A stretch of DNA of 64,000 nucleotides from Chromatiales bacterium (GTDB taxonomy: Bacteria > Pseudomonadota > Gammaproteobacteria > UBA6429 > Thiohalophilaceae): assembly GCA_027032075.1 (NCBI GenBank), contig JALVOC010000006.1, positions 26,419 to 90,418 on the forward strand, in the 5' to 3' direction. Within the stretch, counting starts at the first letter, position 1, and every line of letters begins with the position of its first letter. The translations under genes were made by a program, and so were the position numbers. The notes under the pieces are model-generated. The model saw only the letters and a program-made list of their open reading frames with translations. It was not told the DNA's origin and did no database searches. Below are positions 37,612 to 47,717 of the stretch, piece after piece.

Positions 37612-37639
37612 GAATAGGGTTGAATGAATGTATTTTCAA
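37612..37639 (-). promoter_or_regulatory. Possible heat-shock (sigma-32) promoter of lon
   Basis: On the minus strand TTGAAA (37639-37634), a 14-base spacer and CCCTATTC (37619-37612) match the sigma-32 pattern TTGAAA-N13-17-CCCCATNT well. The same DNA holds an inverted repeat AGGGTTGA/TCAACCCT (37616-37643). lon is a classic heat-shock gene. Confidence 0.6.
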
Positions 37640-37664
37640 CCCTGACGGCCAGATATTAATTTGC

Positions 37665-37696
37665 TGTAAAAACAAGGGGGTATTGAAAATACCCCC
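37665..37696 (-). terminator. Terminator after clpX
   Basis: GGGGGTAT (37676-37683) pairs with ATACCCCC (37689-37696). On the minus strand TTGTTTTT follows. It separates clpX from lon. Confidence 0.8.
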
Positions 37697-37703
37697 AGCT
37701 TGT

Positions 37704-38984
37704 TTACTCGTCAGAGGAAGCGGCCCGTTTTTCCGAGCCCTCGTAGATAAAGAGCGGTTCACCTTCACCGATGATGACAGACTCATCGATTACCACCTTG
37801 TTGACATGCTCCATGGAAGGCAAATCATACATGGGTTCCAGCAGAATCTGCTCGAGGATGGAACGCAGGCCACGGGCTCCGGTTTTCCGTTCCATTGCCT
37901 TGCGCGCAACGGCACGCAATGCGTCTTCCCGGATTTCCAGATCGCAGCCTTCCATTTCGAACATTTTCGTATACTGTTTGGTCAGCGCATTCTTCGGCTG
38001 GGTGAGAATTTGCACCAGGGCGTCTTCGTCCAGTTCGTTCAGGGTGGCAACCACCGGCAAACGGCCGACGAACTCGGGGATCAGACCGTAGCGGGTGAGA
38101 TCTTCAGGTGCGACATCACTCAGCACTTCGCTGACGCTCTTTTGATCGTTCTTGCTCTTGACCTCGGCACCAAAACCGATGCCACCTCTTTCAGAACGGT
38201 CGCGAATGATTTTGTCCAGGCCGGCAAATGCGCCGCCACAGATAAACAGGATATTGGAAGTGTCCACCTGCAGAAATTCCTGCTGCGGATGCTTGCGCCC
38301 ACCCTGCGGCGGCACGGAGGCCACCGTACCTTCTATCAGTTTTAACAGCGCCTGCTGCACCCCTTCACCCGAGACATCACGCGTGATGGAGGGGTTGTCG
38401 GATTTGCGTGAAATCTTGTCGATTTCATCGATATAGACAATACCGGTTTGCGCCATATCGACGTCGTAATCACACTTTTGCAGTAACTTCTGGATGATGT
38501 TTTCCACATCTTCACCGACATAGCCGGCCTCGGTCAGGGTCGTCGCATCAGCAATGGTAAATGGGACGTTCAACAGGCGTGCGAGCGTTTCCGCCAGCAG
38601 GGTCTTGCCGCTGCCGGTCGGCCCGATGAGCAGAATGTTACTCTTGGCCAGTTCGACATCGTCTTTTTTCTGGCCTGTTTCCAACCTTTTGTAATGGTTG
38701 TAGACGGCAACCGAAAGCACTTTTTTGGCCCGTTCCTGTCCGATCACATATTCGTTCAGGATGTCGTTGATTTCATGCGGGGTCGGCAGTTTGCTGCCAT
38801 TTACGGTGCCATTCTGCTCCCGGACTTCCTCACGGATGATATCGTTACAGAGTTCAACGCACTCATCGCAGACAAAAACAGACGGGCCCGCAATCAGCTT
38901 GCGGACTTCATGCTGGCTCTTGCCACAAAACGAGCAATACAGGAGTTTCCCGTTATCACCAGTGCTGTTTTTGTCATCGCTCAT
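37704..38984 (-). CDS. clpX: ClpXP protease ATPase subunit ClpX
   Basis: A 426-residue AAA+ unfoldase that feeds substrates such as ssrA-tagged proteins to ClpP. The N-terminal zinc-binding domain has [11 protein letters not shown] ... CDECVELC. Walker A is [16 protein letters not shown] and Walker B is [10 protein letters not shown]. Pore loop GYVGEDVEN and the ClpP-docking IGF loop ([11 protein letters not shown]) are present. It follows clpP and precedes lon in the standard order. Confidence 0.97.
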   Translation of the reverse strand: MSDDKNSTGDNGKLLYCSFCGKSQHEVRKLIAGPSVFVCDECVELCNDIIREEVREQNGTVNGSKLPTPHEINDILNEYVIGQERAKKVLSVAVYNHYKRLETGQKKDDVELAKSNILLIGPTGSGKTLLAETLARLLNVPFTIADATTLTEAGYVGEDVENIIQKLLQKCDYDVDMAQTGIVYIDEIDKISRKSDNPSITRDVSGEGVQQALLKLIEGTVASVPPQGGRKHPQQEFLQVDTSNILFICGGAFAGLDKIIRDRSERGGIGFGAEVKSKNDQKSVSEVLSDVAPEDLTRYGLIPEFVGRLPVVATLNELDEDALVQILTQPKNALTKQYTKMFEMEGCDLEIREDALRAVARKAMERKTGARGLRSILEQILLEPMYDLPSMEHVNKVVIDESVIIGEGEPLFIYEGSEKRAASSDE

Positions 38985-39019
38985 GGCGTTACCTCTTCTA
39001 ACGAACTGCTATAGCCTAA

Positions 39020-39047
39020 CCATGCGTGTATTTGAAGATGATTTCAA
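39020..39047 (-). promoter_or_regulatory. Weak sigma-32-like site before clpX
   Basis: On the minus strand TTGAAA (39047-39042) is followed after 14 bases by ACGCATGG (39027-39020). The -35 part is perfect but the -10 only partly fits, so this is tentative. Confidence 0.3.
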
Positions 39048-39064
39048 GTACCCACTTGGCATAT

Positions 39065-39095
39065 AAAACCCTCTTGTTTCTCCGGGATCAAGAGG
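39065..39095 (-). terminator. Likely terminator or attenuator after clpP
   Basis: On the minus strand CCTCTTG (39095-39089) pairs with CAAGAGG (39076-39070) and GTTTTATA follows. The T-run is short, so some transcription may continue into clpX. Confidence 0.6.
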
Positions 39096-39109
39096 TGATT
39101 ACAAATTGC

Positions 39110-39754
39110 TCACGACGCCTCTTTATCACCGACCCGCGCTTCCATGACGCTGTCAATCAGGCCGTATTCTACGGAATCCTCCGCACTGAGGAAGAAATCC
39201 CGATCGGTGTCCTGTTGAATCCTTTCAAGCGGCTGTCCTGTATGTTTGGCAAGTATCGTATTCAAACGTTCCCTGATTTCGAGGATCTCCTTGGCATGGA
39301 TCTCGATATCCGCCGCCTGGCCCTGAAAACCGCCCAAAGGCTGGTGGATCATGGTGCGGGAATGGGGCAGCGCGTAGCGCTTGCCTTTGGCCCCGCCAGC
39401 CAGCAGCACAGCCCCCATACTGGCCGCCTGGCCAAGGCACATGGTGCTGACATCCGGTCTGACAAACTGCATGGTATCGTAAATGGACAATCCTGCCGTG
39501 ACCGATCCGCCTGGTGAATTTATGTACAGATGGATGTCCTTGTCCGGATTTTCCGATTCCAGAAACAGTAACTGGGCCACCACCAGATTGGCCATGTGAT
39601 CCTCCACCGGCCCAACCAGAAAGATTACACGTTCCTTTAACAGGCGCGAATAGATATCATACGCGCGTTCTCCCCGGGAGGTTTGCTCCACCACCATCGG
39701 GACTAATTGGTTATAGATGGCATCCATATTACTGTTGTAATTTTTATCGGTCAC
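39110..39754 (-). CDS. clpP: ClpP proteolytic subunit
   Basis: A 214-residue serine peptidase that forms the double-heptamer chamber of ClpXP and ClpAP. The catalytic Ser lies in [16 protein letters not shown] and the His in [14 protein letters not shown]; the Asp is expected in the C-terminal [20 protein letters not shown] part. The N-terminal ~14 residues are probably a propeptide. It is 37 bases downstream of tig in the same direction. Confidence 0.97.
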   Translation of the reverse strand: MTDKNYNSNMDAIYNQLVPMVVEQTSRGERAYDIYSRLLKERVIFLVGPVEDHMANLVVAQLLFLESENPDKDIHLYINSPGGSVTAGLSIYDTMQFVRPDVSTMCLGQAASMGAVLLAGGAKGKRYALPHSRTMIHQPLGGFQGQAADIEIHAKEILEIRERLNTILAKHTGQPLERIQQDTDRDFFLSAEDSVEYGLIDSVMEARVGDKEAS

Positions 39755-39791
39755 GAATCAGTTTCCTTTAATTTCAATCCATGGAATCAGT

Positions 39792-41102
39792 TTAACCCGC
39801 ATTGGATTGTGGGTTCATAAGTTCTTCAAATCTATAGGGTTTTTCTTCCACCTTGGCCTGGTTCATGACCCAGTCTACCACCTGCTCTTCAAACACCAGG
39901 GATTCGACTTCAGCCAGGCGGCTCCTGTCAGCATAATACCATTTTATCACCTCTTCAGGATGTTCATAGGGACGGGCGATGTTTTCAACCGCCTCCCGGA
40001 CTTTCTCCGGCTCCACCTTGATATCGTGCTGTTTCACTATCTCCGACATGATCAAACCGAGCTTGATACGCCGTTCGGCCTGATCCCGGAACATGGCAGG
40101 ATCCATTTTCAGATCACTTTGCGAAAGCCCCTGGCTGGCAAGATTTTGCATCATGCGGTTTGCCAGGGCTTCGGATTCGCTGTCAATCAGTGTGGACGGC
40201 ACCTCAATATCATGGGTCGCCAGAATTTTTTCCATCACGCCGTCCTTTAAACGGTTTTTGATTTTCTCGTCCAGTTCCCGCTGCATGTTGTTGCGGATTT
40301 CCTCACGCATTTTGTCAAGATCACCGTCTTCGATGCCAAGCTTTTTGGCAAATGCCTCGTCCACCGCCGGCAATTTTCCGCTTTCAACGGAATTGACGTG
40401 GATCGCAAACTGCACCGGCTTTCCAGCCAGATTTTCCGCATGGTATTTCTCGGGGAAAACGAGATCCAGGGTCAAATCATCACCGCTTTTGGCGCCGATC
40501 AAACCTTCCTCAAAACCGTCAATCATCCTGCCCTGACCGATTTCTATAACCATATCCTTGGCTTCACCGCCTTCGAAGGGCTCGCCCTCGATGGTGCCCT
40601 TGAAATCGATACTGACACGGTCACCCTCTTTTGCCCCACCTTCAACAGGCTCCCATTCCCTGTGCTGTTTGCGGATGTTTTCAATCATGTTGTCCACATC
40701 CGCATCCGTAATGTCACACATCGGCTTCTCGATGGTCTCATTCTCCAATGCGGCAATGGTGATTTCGGGATAAATCTCGAATGTTGCGGTGTATTCCAGC
40801 CCTTTCCCCGGTTCCAGGCTCTTGGTGTCGAACCGGGGCGCCCCTGCCGGGCGCAGATTTTCCTGGCTGACGGCTTCATAGAAAGTGGATTGCAGCACAT
40901 CGCCAATCACTTCCTGACGAACCTGCTGGCCGTAGTGCTGCTGCACGACTTTCAACGGAACCTTGCCAGCCCGAAATCCCTTCAGTTTTACCGTCCGCCT
41001 CATATCGTTCAAACGGCTCTGCACCGCTTCGGCGATACGCGCCTCCTCCACCGTCACGGTCAGGCGGCGTTCCAAACCATTGGTTTCGACAGAAACTTGC
41101 AT
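39792..41102 (-). CDS. tig: Trigger factor
   Basis: A 436-residue ribosome-bound chaperone. The N-terminal ribosome-binding domain contains KGFRAGKVPLKVVQQHYG, which includes the ribosome-contact loop. The middle FKBP-like domain has GDRVSIDFKGTIEGEPFEGG and IEIGQGRMIDGFEEGL. The C-terminal helical domain forms the rest. It binds emerging nascent chains near the exit tunnel. It is the first gene of the tig-clpP-clpX-lon block; GAGGG lies just upstream of the ATG. Confidence 0.97.
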   Translation of the reverse strand: MQVSVETNGLERRLTVTVEEARIAEAVQSRLNDMRRTVKLKGFRAGKVPLKVVQQHYGQQVRQEVIGDVLQSTFYEAVSQENLRPAGAPRFDTKSLEPGKGLEYTATFEIYPEITIAALENETIEKPMCDITDADVDNMIENIRKQHREWEPVEGGAKEGDRVSIDFKGTIEGEPFEGGEAKDMVIEIGQGRMIDGFEEGLIGAKSGDDLTLDLVFPEKYHAENLAGKPVQFAIHVNSVESGKLPAVDEAFAKKLGIEDGDLDKMREEIRNNMQRELDEKIKNRLKDGVMEKILATHDIEVPSTLIDSESEALANRMMQNLASQGLSQSDLKMDPAMFRDQAERRIKLGLIMSEIVKQHDIKVEPEKVREAVENIARPYEHPEEVIKWYYADRSRLAEVESLVFEEQVVDWVMNQAKVEEKPYRFEELMNPQSNAG

Positions 41103-41165
41103 TACTAACCCTCGTATAATATCAATAATTACAAATAGTTAGAGTTAAAACAACCCCGGGAAATC

Positions 41166-41250
41166 TGGTGCGAGAGGTGGGACTCGAACCCACACGCCTT
41201 GCGGCACAGGTACCTAAAACCTGCGTGTATACCAATTCCACCACTCTCGC
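41166..41250 (-). tRNA. tRNA-Leu (UAG)
   Basis: An 85-base class II tRNA on the minus strand starting GCGAGAGTGGTGGAATTGG. The anticodon loop TTTAGGT gives TAG, with a variable arm (TGCCGCAAGGCG), T arm GGTTCGAGTCC and encoded CCA. It lies just upstream of tig, as in many gammaproteobacteria. Confidence 0.96.
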
Positions 41251-41344
41251 AAACTTAATTCGCCCTATATATAAAGGAATCGGATTATACAGGCTGTCGG
41301 GTAACAGGTGTAACCCTTACGAATGATCAGGTTTTTGGGGGAAA

Positions 41345-41420
41345 TGGTGGGCCGTGAAGGACTCGAACCTTCGACCAAGAGATTAAGAGTCTCCTGCTCT
41401 ACCAACTGAGCTAACGGCCC
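41345..41420 (-). tRNA. tRNA-Lys (CUU)
   Basis: The minus strand starts GGGCCGTTAGCTCAGTTGG, with loop CTCTTAA giving CTT, T arm GGTTCGAGTCC and encoded CCA. It is the last housekeeping gene before the T6SS region, which begins on its 5' side. Confidence 0.95.
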
Positions 41421-41654
41421 TTAGCCACCAGAAGCGCGCGATATTGAATCATGCCCGGGGCGTCTTGGCAAGCCACCACCGGCAATCCGTTATGGATTTT
41501 ATCACACAAGCCGGGAGAGTACGTCAAATCCGTCTCGAAGCGAGACTGCGGGCTCAGCCCTCCAGACTGCCTCTCGACTGTTTTGAATGCGCAACAAACG
41601 GTTTACTTACGTGCCATATGGGAGGGTATGGCACGATTTCACAGCCACCCGAAT
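41421..41654. other. Non-coding gap between tRNA-Lys and repeat copy E
   Basis: I see only short unconvincing frames. There is a perfect 8-bp stem, GTGCCATA (41611-41618) with TATGGCAC (41627-41634), without a T-run. The region could hold the tRNA-Lys promoter or remnants at the island border. I see no integrase remnant. Confidence 0.5.
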
Positions 41655-41748
41655 AAATTTTCCGGATACCCGATCATTTAACATTATTGGCAGATCCTGG
41701 TTTCGCATCAGGGGCTTAAGTGTAGCGGTATCCGGCACATCTCCTTTA
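41655..41748 (-). repeat. Dispersed MITE-like repeat, copy E (inverted)
   Basis: About 94 bp in the opposite orientation to copies A-D. On the plus strand atcatttaacattattggca followed by gatcctggtttcgcatcagg matches the complement of copy D closely. Its right end (...tcctttagt) contains, on the minus strand, the TAA stop of vgrG. Confidence 0.87.
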
Positions 41749-43830
41749 GTTATTGCCCACATTCTGACCGATTATATTGATACTGTTTCCCGTTATCGTC
41801 ACGCTCGCTCCCTTAAGATTGAGATCGCCACTCGATGTTATTTCCAACGACCCCTGTCCCTGTCCGATATGGATCACTCCTCCGCCGTTCCCCTTGAGTG
41901 TGATCGCTTTGGCCGTCTGGATTTCCAGGTTGCCACTTGTGACGTTGATTTCCATATTGTTGTTCTGTACTTCCACGGACATGTTTTTCTGCACATCCAC
42001 GACCATGTCGTTGCCTACATCCATTTCGATATTTTTGTTTTCCGCCAGCATTTTGATATTTTCACCAGCTTTCATTTTTATATCCCTGGCGGACTTTTGC
42101 TCGATCCCCTTGTTTTTGGTCATTAACTTCTGACTGTTTTCAATCGTCACGATATGATCGTTGCCTGACTGCACTATCTGGCTGTCGCCTGATTCCAAAA
42201 GCATATTTTTGGATGCATAAGCTTCCATCTCGCCTTCCTCAGTCGCAACACGAATTTTGTGTCCTTCCGAATTTGCATCCAGGCTGACGATATTCTTTTT
42301 GTCGCGCGTAAACAGCTCTACCCGCTCCGCACCTTTGCGATCATCCATCAACAATTCATTACCGCCCCAGGTCCGCATTATATTTTCGCTATAATTTGAT
42401 GATGTTACCGGAGAAGGTGTATCCGGATTAGAAACGGCTCCGAGTATAATCGGGCGGTCAAGATCACCATTCACACATGTCACCAGCACCTCCGTGCCGG
42501 CATGAAGGGGAAAATGCATACCATATGAATCCCCCGTATATGGTTGCATCAGACGTACCGGATGGCTTGCTTCCCCTTCCTTTGTGTCGGACAGATCAAA
42601 CGGCATTCTGATGCGATAACGTCCCTGCTCATCAAGATAGGCATACTCACCACCTGTTGTTTCAACCTTTGCGGTAAAGACACCGTGAAAATACCATTTT
42701 TTGTCTGCCGGTTTTCTATATGGCGTCCCCGCACGGAGCAGCAACACCCTGTTGCGATAGGTCATTTTTGCCTGTTTGTCGCCAAAAGCGAACGCGGCAC
42801 GCTGATCAGCATGATGTTCGACCTCAATCACCAGATAATCACCATTAAGAGCCGAGTCATCATGACCACTCAGGGTGAATTTGTATCCCGGCAGAAGACC
42901 TTTACAATCAGTCTCTGCAACGAAAGTCTGCTTTTGCCAGTCCAGGGCCTGCTGGCGAATGGTGGAAATATACTCTCCTTCATCCAGTGATTTGAAGTTC
43001 TCACCAAAATGGTAGGCAACACCTGCACTTGTGATATGTTTCGAACCGCTACTGGTTGTTTCCAAACCTGCTTCTGGGGTACGATAATTATAATCTTTCA
43101 ACTGATATTTAGCCGTTGCGAATTTTGCCTGCTGCCGCAACGAAAACATGCTTTCCACGCTTCTTGTTTCACCTGTCTGTTCCTGATACACCAGCTCTGC
43201 CATTCCATCGATCTTTGGCAATGAATCGGCACTGTCATAAACCATTAACTTGCATGCGTTCTCATCCTGTAAGAATGTGGTGAATATCCCATAATGCGAC
43301 ATTATTCGCATTAAAAATTCATAATCACTTTCGTTGTATTGAACGGTAAATTCTTTTTTCGAATATTTGGCCGACAATTTAATTTCATAATCCGAGGAAA
43401 CCATGCCGGCACCCTGCAAAACCTCTTCAATAATTGCAGCAACGTCCTTGTTCACGTATACGCGGCAATTGACGTTTTGTTTCATGGCATATAGCGGGGA
43501 TGACAATGTCAGGATACTCTCTTCACCATCTGCACTTTTCCTTTTGTTGGTAAAAGCAGACACATATCCATGCAGGTATACCGGTTGAACATCCCAGATA
43601 ATCTTGAGTTTTGCCTTTTTTCCAATCAGTTGCGCCGGATCGAACACGGCATCCGAGACCAGAGATATATCGAATCTGTAATCCGATGAAATCGCATGTT
43701 CAAAACTGTCAAAATCCAGAACTGATAACGCATCGGTTGGAACACCCCCAACCTCGATGAAAAACTGACTTTCGTTTGCCGGTGTAGCGTCCAGTTTGAT
43801 TGAATTTTCGACAGATTTTAATATACCCAT
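41746..43830 (-). CDS. vgrG: T6SS spike protein VgrG (TssI)
   Basis: A 694-residue spike protein. The N-terminal half is the gp27-like base (PLYAMKQNVNCRVYVNKDV, YNESDYEFLMRIMSHYGIF). An OB-fold gp5 part follows (QGRYRIRMPFDLSD, MHFPLHAGTEVLVTCVNGDLDRPIILGAV). The C-terminus is a repetitive beta-helix needle (KMKAGENIKM, VDVQKNMSVEVQNNNM) ending GNSINIIGQNVGNN. No extra effector domain follows the needle, so effectors would be delivered non-covalently. It is the last gene of the leftward T6SS operon; no PAAR or effector gene follows before the tRNAs. The stop codon coincides with repeat copy E. Confidence 0.95.
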   Translation of the reverse strand: MGILKSVENSIKLDATPANESQFFIEVGGVPTDALSVLDFDSFEHAISSDYRFDISLVSDAVFDPAQLIGKKAKLKIIWDVQPVYLHGYVSAFTNKRKSADGEESILTLSSPLYAMKQNVNCRVYVNKDVAAIIEEVLQGAGMVSSDYEIKLSAKYSKKEFTVQYNESDYEFLMRIMSHYGIFTTFLQDENACKLMVYDSADSLPKIDGMAELVYQEQTGETRSVESMFSLRQQAKFATAKYQLKDYNYRTPEAGLETTSSGSKHITSAGVAYHFGENFKSLDEGEYISTIRQQALDWQKQTFVAETDCKGLLPGYKFTLSGHDDSALNGDYLVIEVEHHADQRAAFAFGDKQAKMTYRNRVLLLRAGTPYRKPADKKWYFHGVFTAKVETTGGEYAYLDEQGRYRIRMPFDLSDTKEGEASHPVRLMQPYTGDSYGMHFPLHAGTEVLVTCVNGDLDRPIILGAVSNPDTPSPVTSSNYSENIMRTWGGNELLMDDRKGAERVELFTRDKKNIVSLDANSEGHKIRVATEEGEMEAYASKNMLLESGDSQIVQSGNDHIVTIENSQKLMTKNKGIEQKSARDIKMKAGENIKMLAENKNIEMDVGNDMVVDVQKNMSVEVQNNNMEINVTSGNLEIQTAKAITLKGNGGGVIHIGQGQGSLEITSSGDLNLKGASVTITGNSINIIGQNVGNN

Positions 43831-43854
43831 AATAAACTCCGTTTCATCCCTATA

Positions 43855-46641
43855 TCAGGAAACAAACAATTCCTCGTTTTGCGTCTCGGTTTTGCCAGAC
43901 ATCATATTTTTATCAAATGGCACATCATCGAGCCGATCGGAAAACACACACGCCAGCTGCTTTTCTTCATCCAGCTCCAGTCTCATGATATCCGGCATAT
44001 CATCGTCCAACATGTACCCTAAAAGGCTCCGCGCAATCTCAGGCAAGAGTTGCTGATCGATTAGTGTATGAAGATAGCGTGCGCCTGTTTCCGGCAAGGC
44101 ACATTTACCTGCAAGATGTTGCAGAACCTCAGGTTGACAGTGCATATCCATCGCATGTGTTTCTTGCAAACGTTTTGCAACCGATTCGAGCTTGAGCGCG
44201 GTAATCGTCTGCAATGCTTCTTCATTTAGCGGCAAATAAGGGATCACCTGCATACGGCCAAGCAAGGCGGGGGCAAAACATTCCATCAGGACTGGTTTAA
44301 TCGCATCTTTTATCTCCGCCACTGTTGGCTGTTGCCACTCTTCCTCCCTGTCTGAACCGCCTCCGGATGCTTCTTCTCGCGCTTCGACGGGTGGCGACAT
44401 CATCTCCAGTATTTCCTCTCCACCAAGATTTGAAGTCATAATGATTATGGTATTCTTGAAATCAATTTCCCGCCCTTCACCATCGCGCATGAAACCTCGA
44501 TCGAATATCTGGTAAAACAGGTTCAGCACATCGGCATGGGCTTTTTCCACCTCATCTAGCAGTACGACCGAATAGGGGCGTTGCCGCACTGCCTCAGAAA
44601 GCACTCCGCCTTCGCCATAACCTACATATCCGGGTGGAGAACCTTTTAGCTGCGATACGCTATGGGCTTCCTGATACTCACTCATATTTATCGTGATCAG
44701 AAAATGTTCACTTCCCAGCAATTCCTCTGCAATGGCACGGGCAGTTTCTGTCTTGCCCACGCCACTGGGTCCGGTTAGGAGAAAAACTCCCAAGGGCGCA
44801 TCCGGATTACGCAGCCCAGCGCGCGCACTTCTTATTGAACTTGCGATTATCGAGATGGCATGCTCCTGCCCGACGACTCTCGTATTGATTTTTTCTTCTA
44901 GTCGCATCAAAGCGGTAATATCATCTTTTACCATGTTCCCCAGAGGGATACCCGTCCAATCGGAAATCACCTCGGCAATCGATGCCGCATTGACCTCTGC
45001 CTGCACCATTGGACTATCTGCCTGGATCTGTAACAGTTTATCCCGCCATTGGCGTGAGTTGTTTTTTAATTCAATAATGCTGTCCTTGCTTGGTTTTTTC
45101 TTCCCTTTGGTTAACAGAGAATTGCGACCCCTTTTTATCTTGTCGACAAGTTCAATCTCCTGTTGCCACTGTCTTTGCAATGATTCCAGCGTTTGCTCAC
45201 TTTCCTCACGTTCAACCAGCAGGTTCGTCAGTAACTTTTCGTTTATGTACAACCCTGCTTTTTTTTCTGCCTCGAGATGTTCAATCCGGTTATTTATATA
45301 GTTTATATGATTTTCGATGGATTCAATCTGAAATGGTTTGGCAGCATGACCCATGCGGATACGCGCTGCGGCCGTATCCAAAAGATCTATCGCCTTGTCC
45401 GGTAACTGCCGTCCGCTGATGTAACGGCTTGACAGTTTTACCGCAGCTTCAACAGCATCATCAGTAATCATGATATTGTGATGCGTTTGATAATGTTGTT
45501 TCAGACCATTCAGCATGACAATGGCATTTTTCTCGGAAGGTTCGTCCACCTTGACGAGCTGGAAGCGGCGCTCCAATGCCGCATCTCTTTCAAAATATTT
45601 TTTATATTCGGACCATGTTGTTGCGGCAATCGTTCTCAGTTCACCGCGTGCCAAAGCCGGCTTCAGAAGATTCGCAGCATCGCTCATTCCCGCTTCTCCG
45701 CCAGCACCAATCAAAGTATGTGCTTCATCGATAAAAACGATAAGTGGGACAGTGGAATTTTTTACCTCATCAATAACCTGCTTCAAACGTTTCTCAAATT
45801 CACCCTTCACCCCCGCACCAGCCTGGAGCAATCCCAGATCCAGCGTATGGATATGCACCTCCTTTAACTCGTCCGGCACCTTGTTTTGCGTAATCCTGAT
45901 GGCAAGCCCCTCTACCAATGCCGTTTTGCCAACACCCGGATCACCAACGAGTATGGGGTTGTTTTTCCTCCGCCGGCTGAGAATATCTATCATCATTCTG
46001 ACTTCCTCATCCCTTCCGAGGACAGGGTCAATCTGGCCATTTTTTGCCTTTAACGTCACATCTTCTGTAAACCGCGCCAAAGCCGAATCCTGGCCATCTG
46101 ATTTCATTCCACGGGGAATAGCGGAATTTTCTGCGTTACCATCGGCATTCGGCTGGATGTTATATTGTGATTCGGTTGATCCTTCTGTTATTTTTTTGTA
46201 TTCACTTCGAAGTTTATCCAGTGAGACATTGTCCAGAGATGCGAACGCACGCCCGGGCAATACAGGCGCCAATTCCACCAGCGCATCGAGCAACATGGTC
46301 GAACGTATTTCGTCCGTTTCGTAGTAAAGCGATGCCGCGACCCATGATTTTTCCAACCATTTAAACAGTAGCGGTGAAAATGTTGGTTTTCCTGTATTGT
46401 GCGACCTCAATCCGGAGAGTTCTTCGAGAATTTCCTGCCATAATGCATCAATATTGATGTTGAATTCTGCTAGTATTCTTTCAATATCGGCGCCACCCTC
46501 CTCCAGTAATTTTATCAAAACATGTTCAATCGTAACTTCATAATGACTGCGCGTCGAAGCAAACGATGCGCCCTCCTCAAAAGCGCGTGCACAATATGGA
46601 CTCAGTCTGTTTATAAGGTTACGTACATTTTTGGTTTTCAT
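43855..46641 (-). CDS. clpV: T6SS sheath-disassembly ATPase ClpV (TssH)
   Basis: A 928-residue AAA+ unfoldase of the ClpB group that recycles the contracted TssB/TssC sheath. A Clp-N repeat domain occupies the first ~160 residues. AAA1 has Walker A VGDPGVGKTALVEG and AAA2 has LTGPSGVGKTETARA, with a coiled-coil middle region (HLEAEKKAGLYINEKLL) between them. Walker B VIFIDEAHTL in AAA1 appears as LIVFIDEAHTLIGAG. It lies between tssG and vgrG with short gaps, in the T6SS operon. Confidence 0.95.
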   Translation of the reverse strand: MKTKNVRNLINRLSPYCARAFEEGASFASTRSHYEVTIEHVLIKLLEEGGADIERILAEFNINIDALWQEILEELSGLRSHNTGKPTFSPLLFKWLEKSWVAASLYYETDEIRSTMLLDALVELAPVLPGRAFASLDNVSLDKLRSEYKKITEGSTESQYNIQPNADGNAENSAIPRGMKSDGQDSALARFTEDVTLKAKNGQIDPVLGRDEEVRMMIDILSRRRKNNPILVGDPGVGKTALVEGLAIRITQNKVPDELKEVHIHTLDLGLLQAGAGVKGEFEKRLKQVIDEVKNSTVPLIVFIDEAHTLIGAGGEAGMSDAANLLKPALARGELRTIAATTWSEYKKYFERDAALERRFQLVKVDEPSEKNAIVMLNGLKQHYQTHHNIMITDDAVEAAVKLSSRYISGRQLPDKAIDLLDTAAARIRMGHAAKPFQIESIENHINYINNRIEHLEAEKKAGLYINEKLLTNLLVEREESEQTLESLQRQWQQEIELVDKIKRGRNSLLTKGKKKPSKDSIIELKNNSRQWRDKLLQIQADSPMVQAEVNAASIAEVISDWTGIPLGNMVKDDITALMRLEEKINTRVVGQEHAISIIASSIRSARAGLRNPDAPLGVFLLTGPSGVGKTETARAIAEELLGSEHFLITINMSEYQEAHSVSQLKGSPPGYVGYGEGGVLSEAVRQRPYSVVLLDEVEKAHADVLNLFYQIFDRGFMRDGEGREIDFKNTIIIMTSNLGGEEILEMMSPPVEAREEASGGGSDREEEWQQPTVAEIKDAIKPVLMECFAPALLGRMQVIPYLPLNEEALQTITALKLESVAKRLQETHAMDMHCQPEVLQHLAGKCALPETGARYLHTLIDQQLLPEIARSLLGYMLDDDMPDIMRLELDEEKQLACVFSDRLDDVPFDKNMMSGKTETQNEELFVS

Positions 46642-46679
46642 TATTCACCACCCGGTTTTTGATTTCCTTTTAGGTATTT

Positions 46680-47717
46680 CTATGCAACCATTGCAAATTC
46701 ATTGTTAGTGGGCATTTGCTCTGTTTCTTCACTCTCAGAAAGTATCGATTTACCGGGGATGTGTATTTCATAACTGTCACTTAATTTCTCCCCTAACCAG
46801 CATGACCACCCCAACACCATCGCATCCTTGCCCAAGGCAGCGGAAACGCCTTTGGATGGTTTTACCAGGATCACAAGATCGAAATCGATAATCGGTTCCA
46901 GGTACTGTCTCACCAGCTTCCCTACACCCTTGACAGCATTTTTTCCAGGAAGCAGATTTTTTGCCTCTTCGACGGTTACCGGACCGATGTGAATCTCGAT
47001 TTTTCCGCTCACATCGAGTATTTCATCACCCAGAAACATCGTGTCACCAACGATATATGAATTATCATCCACACCGAGAGCATAATCACGTTCCACTCGC
47101 ACCCAACGCGGTACGAATTCCCTGATCGTCACAGGTATCCCTTCCAGCCAGTCGCTCAGTATGCCTCCCAGTCCGGCAGCGCCGTGCACTCTCGAACCAA
47201 GCGCGGCACAATAGGAATATTCGGTGGAGCATGGATCGATATCCATGATCACGTTGCCAGAAAGTGATTTCAAATAGTCCAGAAAAGGGGAATTTTCTTT
47301 TTCCAGATGCAAATGTGGGCGGTACTTTTTCCATGCCTGGTAATATTGAGCATATAAACGATGGCAAAAGATATCCAAAAATTCTCTCATCGCCATGCTT
47401 GACTCGTCATTTCTTGCAACCAGCTCAACAAAATAGTTTGGCACAGGCGCGTCGACTCCATAGAGCCCCATAAAATTCAGTTCAAGGTCAAGAGTACCAT
47501 TTTCTTTGAATACACAACGGCGTATGTCTGCTGCGGGAAAACTTATTTCCGATGCCGGCCGCATCCGCACCCATTTGTCCAGGCCGTTGCCGATTTCACC
47601 GTGGCCATGCCAGTTCTCCTCAAGCACGTGTATCGCCTGGAAAAACTCGAAATGGGACGCATTGTCGACAAGATGTTGTGTTATAGCGGCGAGTTTTCGC
47701 CTGGTAAAGGCTCCCAT
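46680..47717 (-). CDS. tssG: T6SS baseplate protein TssG
   Basis: A 345-residue baseplate wedge component (ImpH/VasB family). The opening LVDNASHFEFFQAIHVLEE and the segment MGLYGVDAPVPNYFVELV are typical, as is ILSDWLEGIPVTIREFVPRWV. It works with TssF, TssE and TssK. ATG 47717 has AAGGA about six bases upstream, so it overlaps the end of tssF by 37 bases, which indicates translational coupling. Confidence 0.93.
   Translation of the reverse strand: MGAFTRRKLAAITQHLVDNASHFEFFQAIHVLEENWHGHGEIGNGLDKWVRMRPASEISFPAADIRRCVFKENGTLDLELNFMGLYGVDAPVPNYFVELVARNDESSMAMREFLDIFCHRLYAQYYQAWKKYRPHLHLEKENSPFLDYLKSLSGNVIMDIDPCSTEYSYCAALGSRVHGAAGLGGILSDWLEGIPVTIREFVPRWVRVERDYALGVDDNSYIVGDTMFLGDEILDVSGKIEIHIGPVTVEEAKNLLPGKNAVKGVGKLVRQYLEPIIDFDLVILVKPSKGVSAALGKDAMVLGWSCWLGEKLSDSYEIHIPGKSILSESEETEQMPTNNEFAMVA

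Noticed and set aside
41345..41420. tRNA-Lys as an attachment site for a T6SS integrative element
   Set aside because: The T6SS lies on the 5' side of the tRNA, no integrase is seen, and I found no copy of the tRNA 3' end at the other border near 62.3 kb.
41587..42126. Rightward 179-codon frame across repeat copy E into vgrG
   Set aside because: It is antisense to the VgrG needle region; its repeats mirror the vgrG codons.
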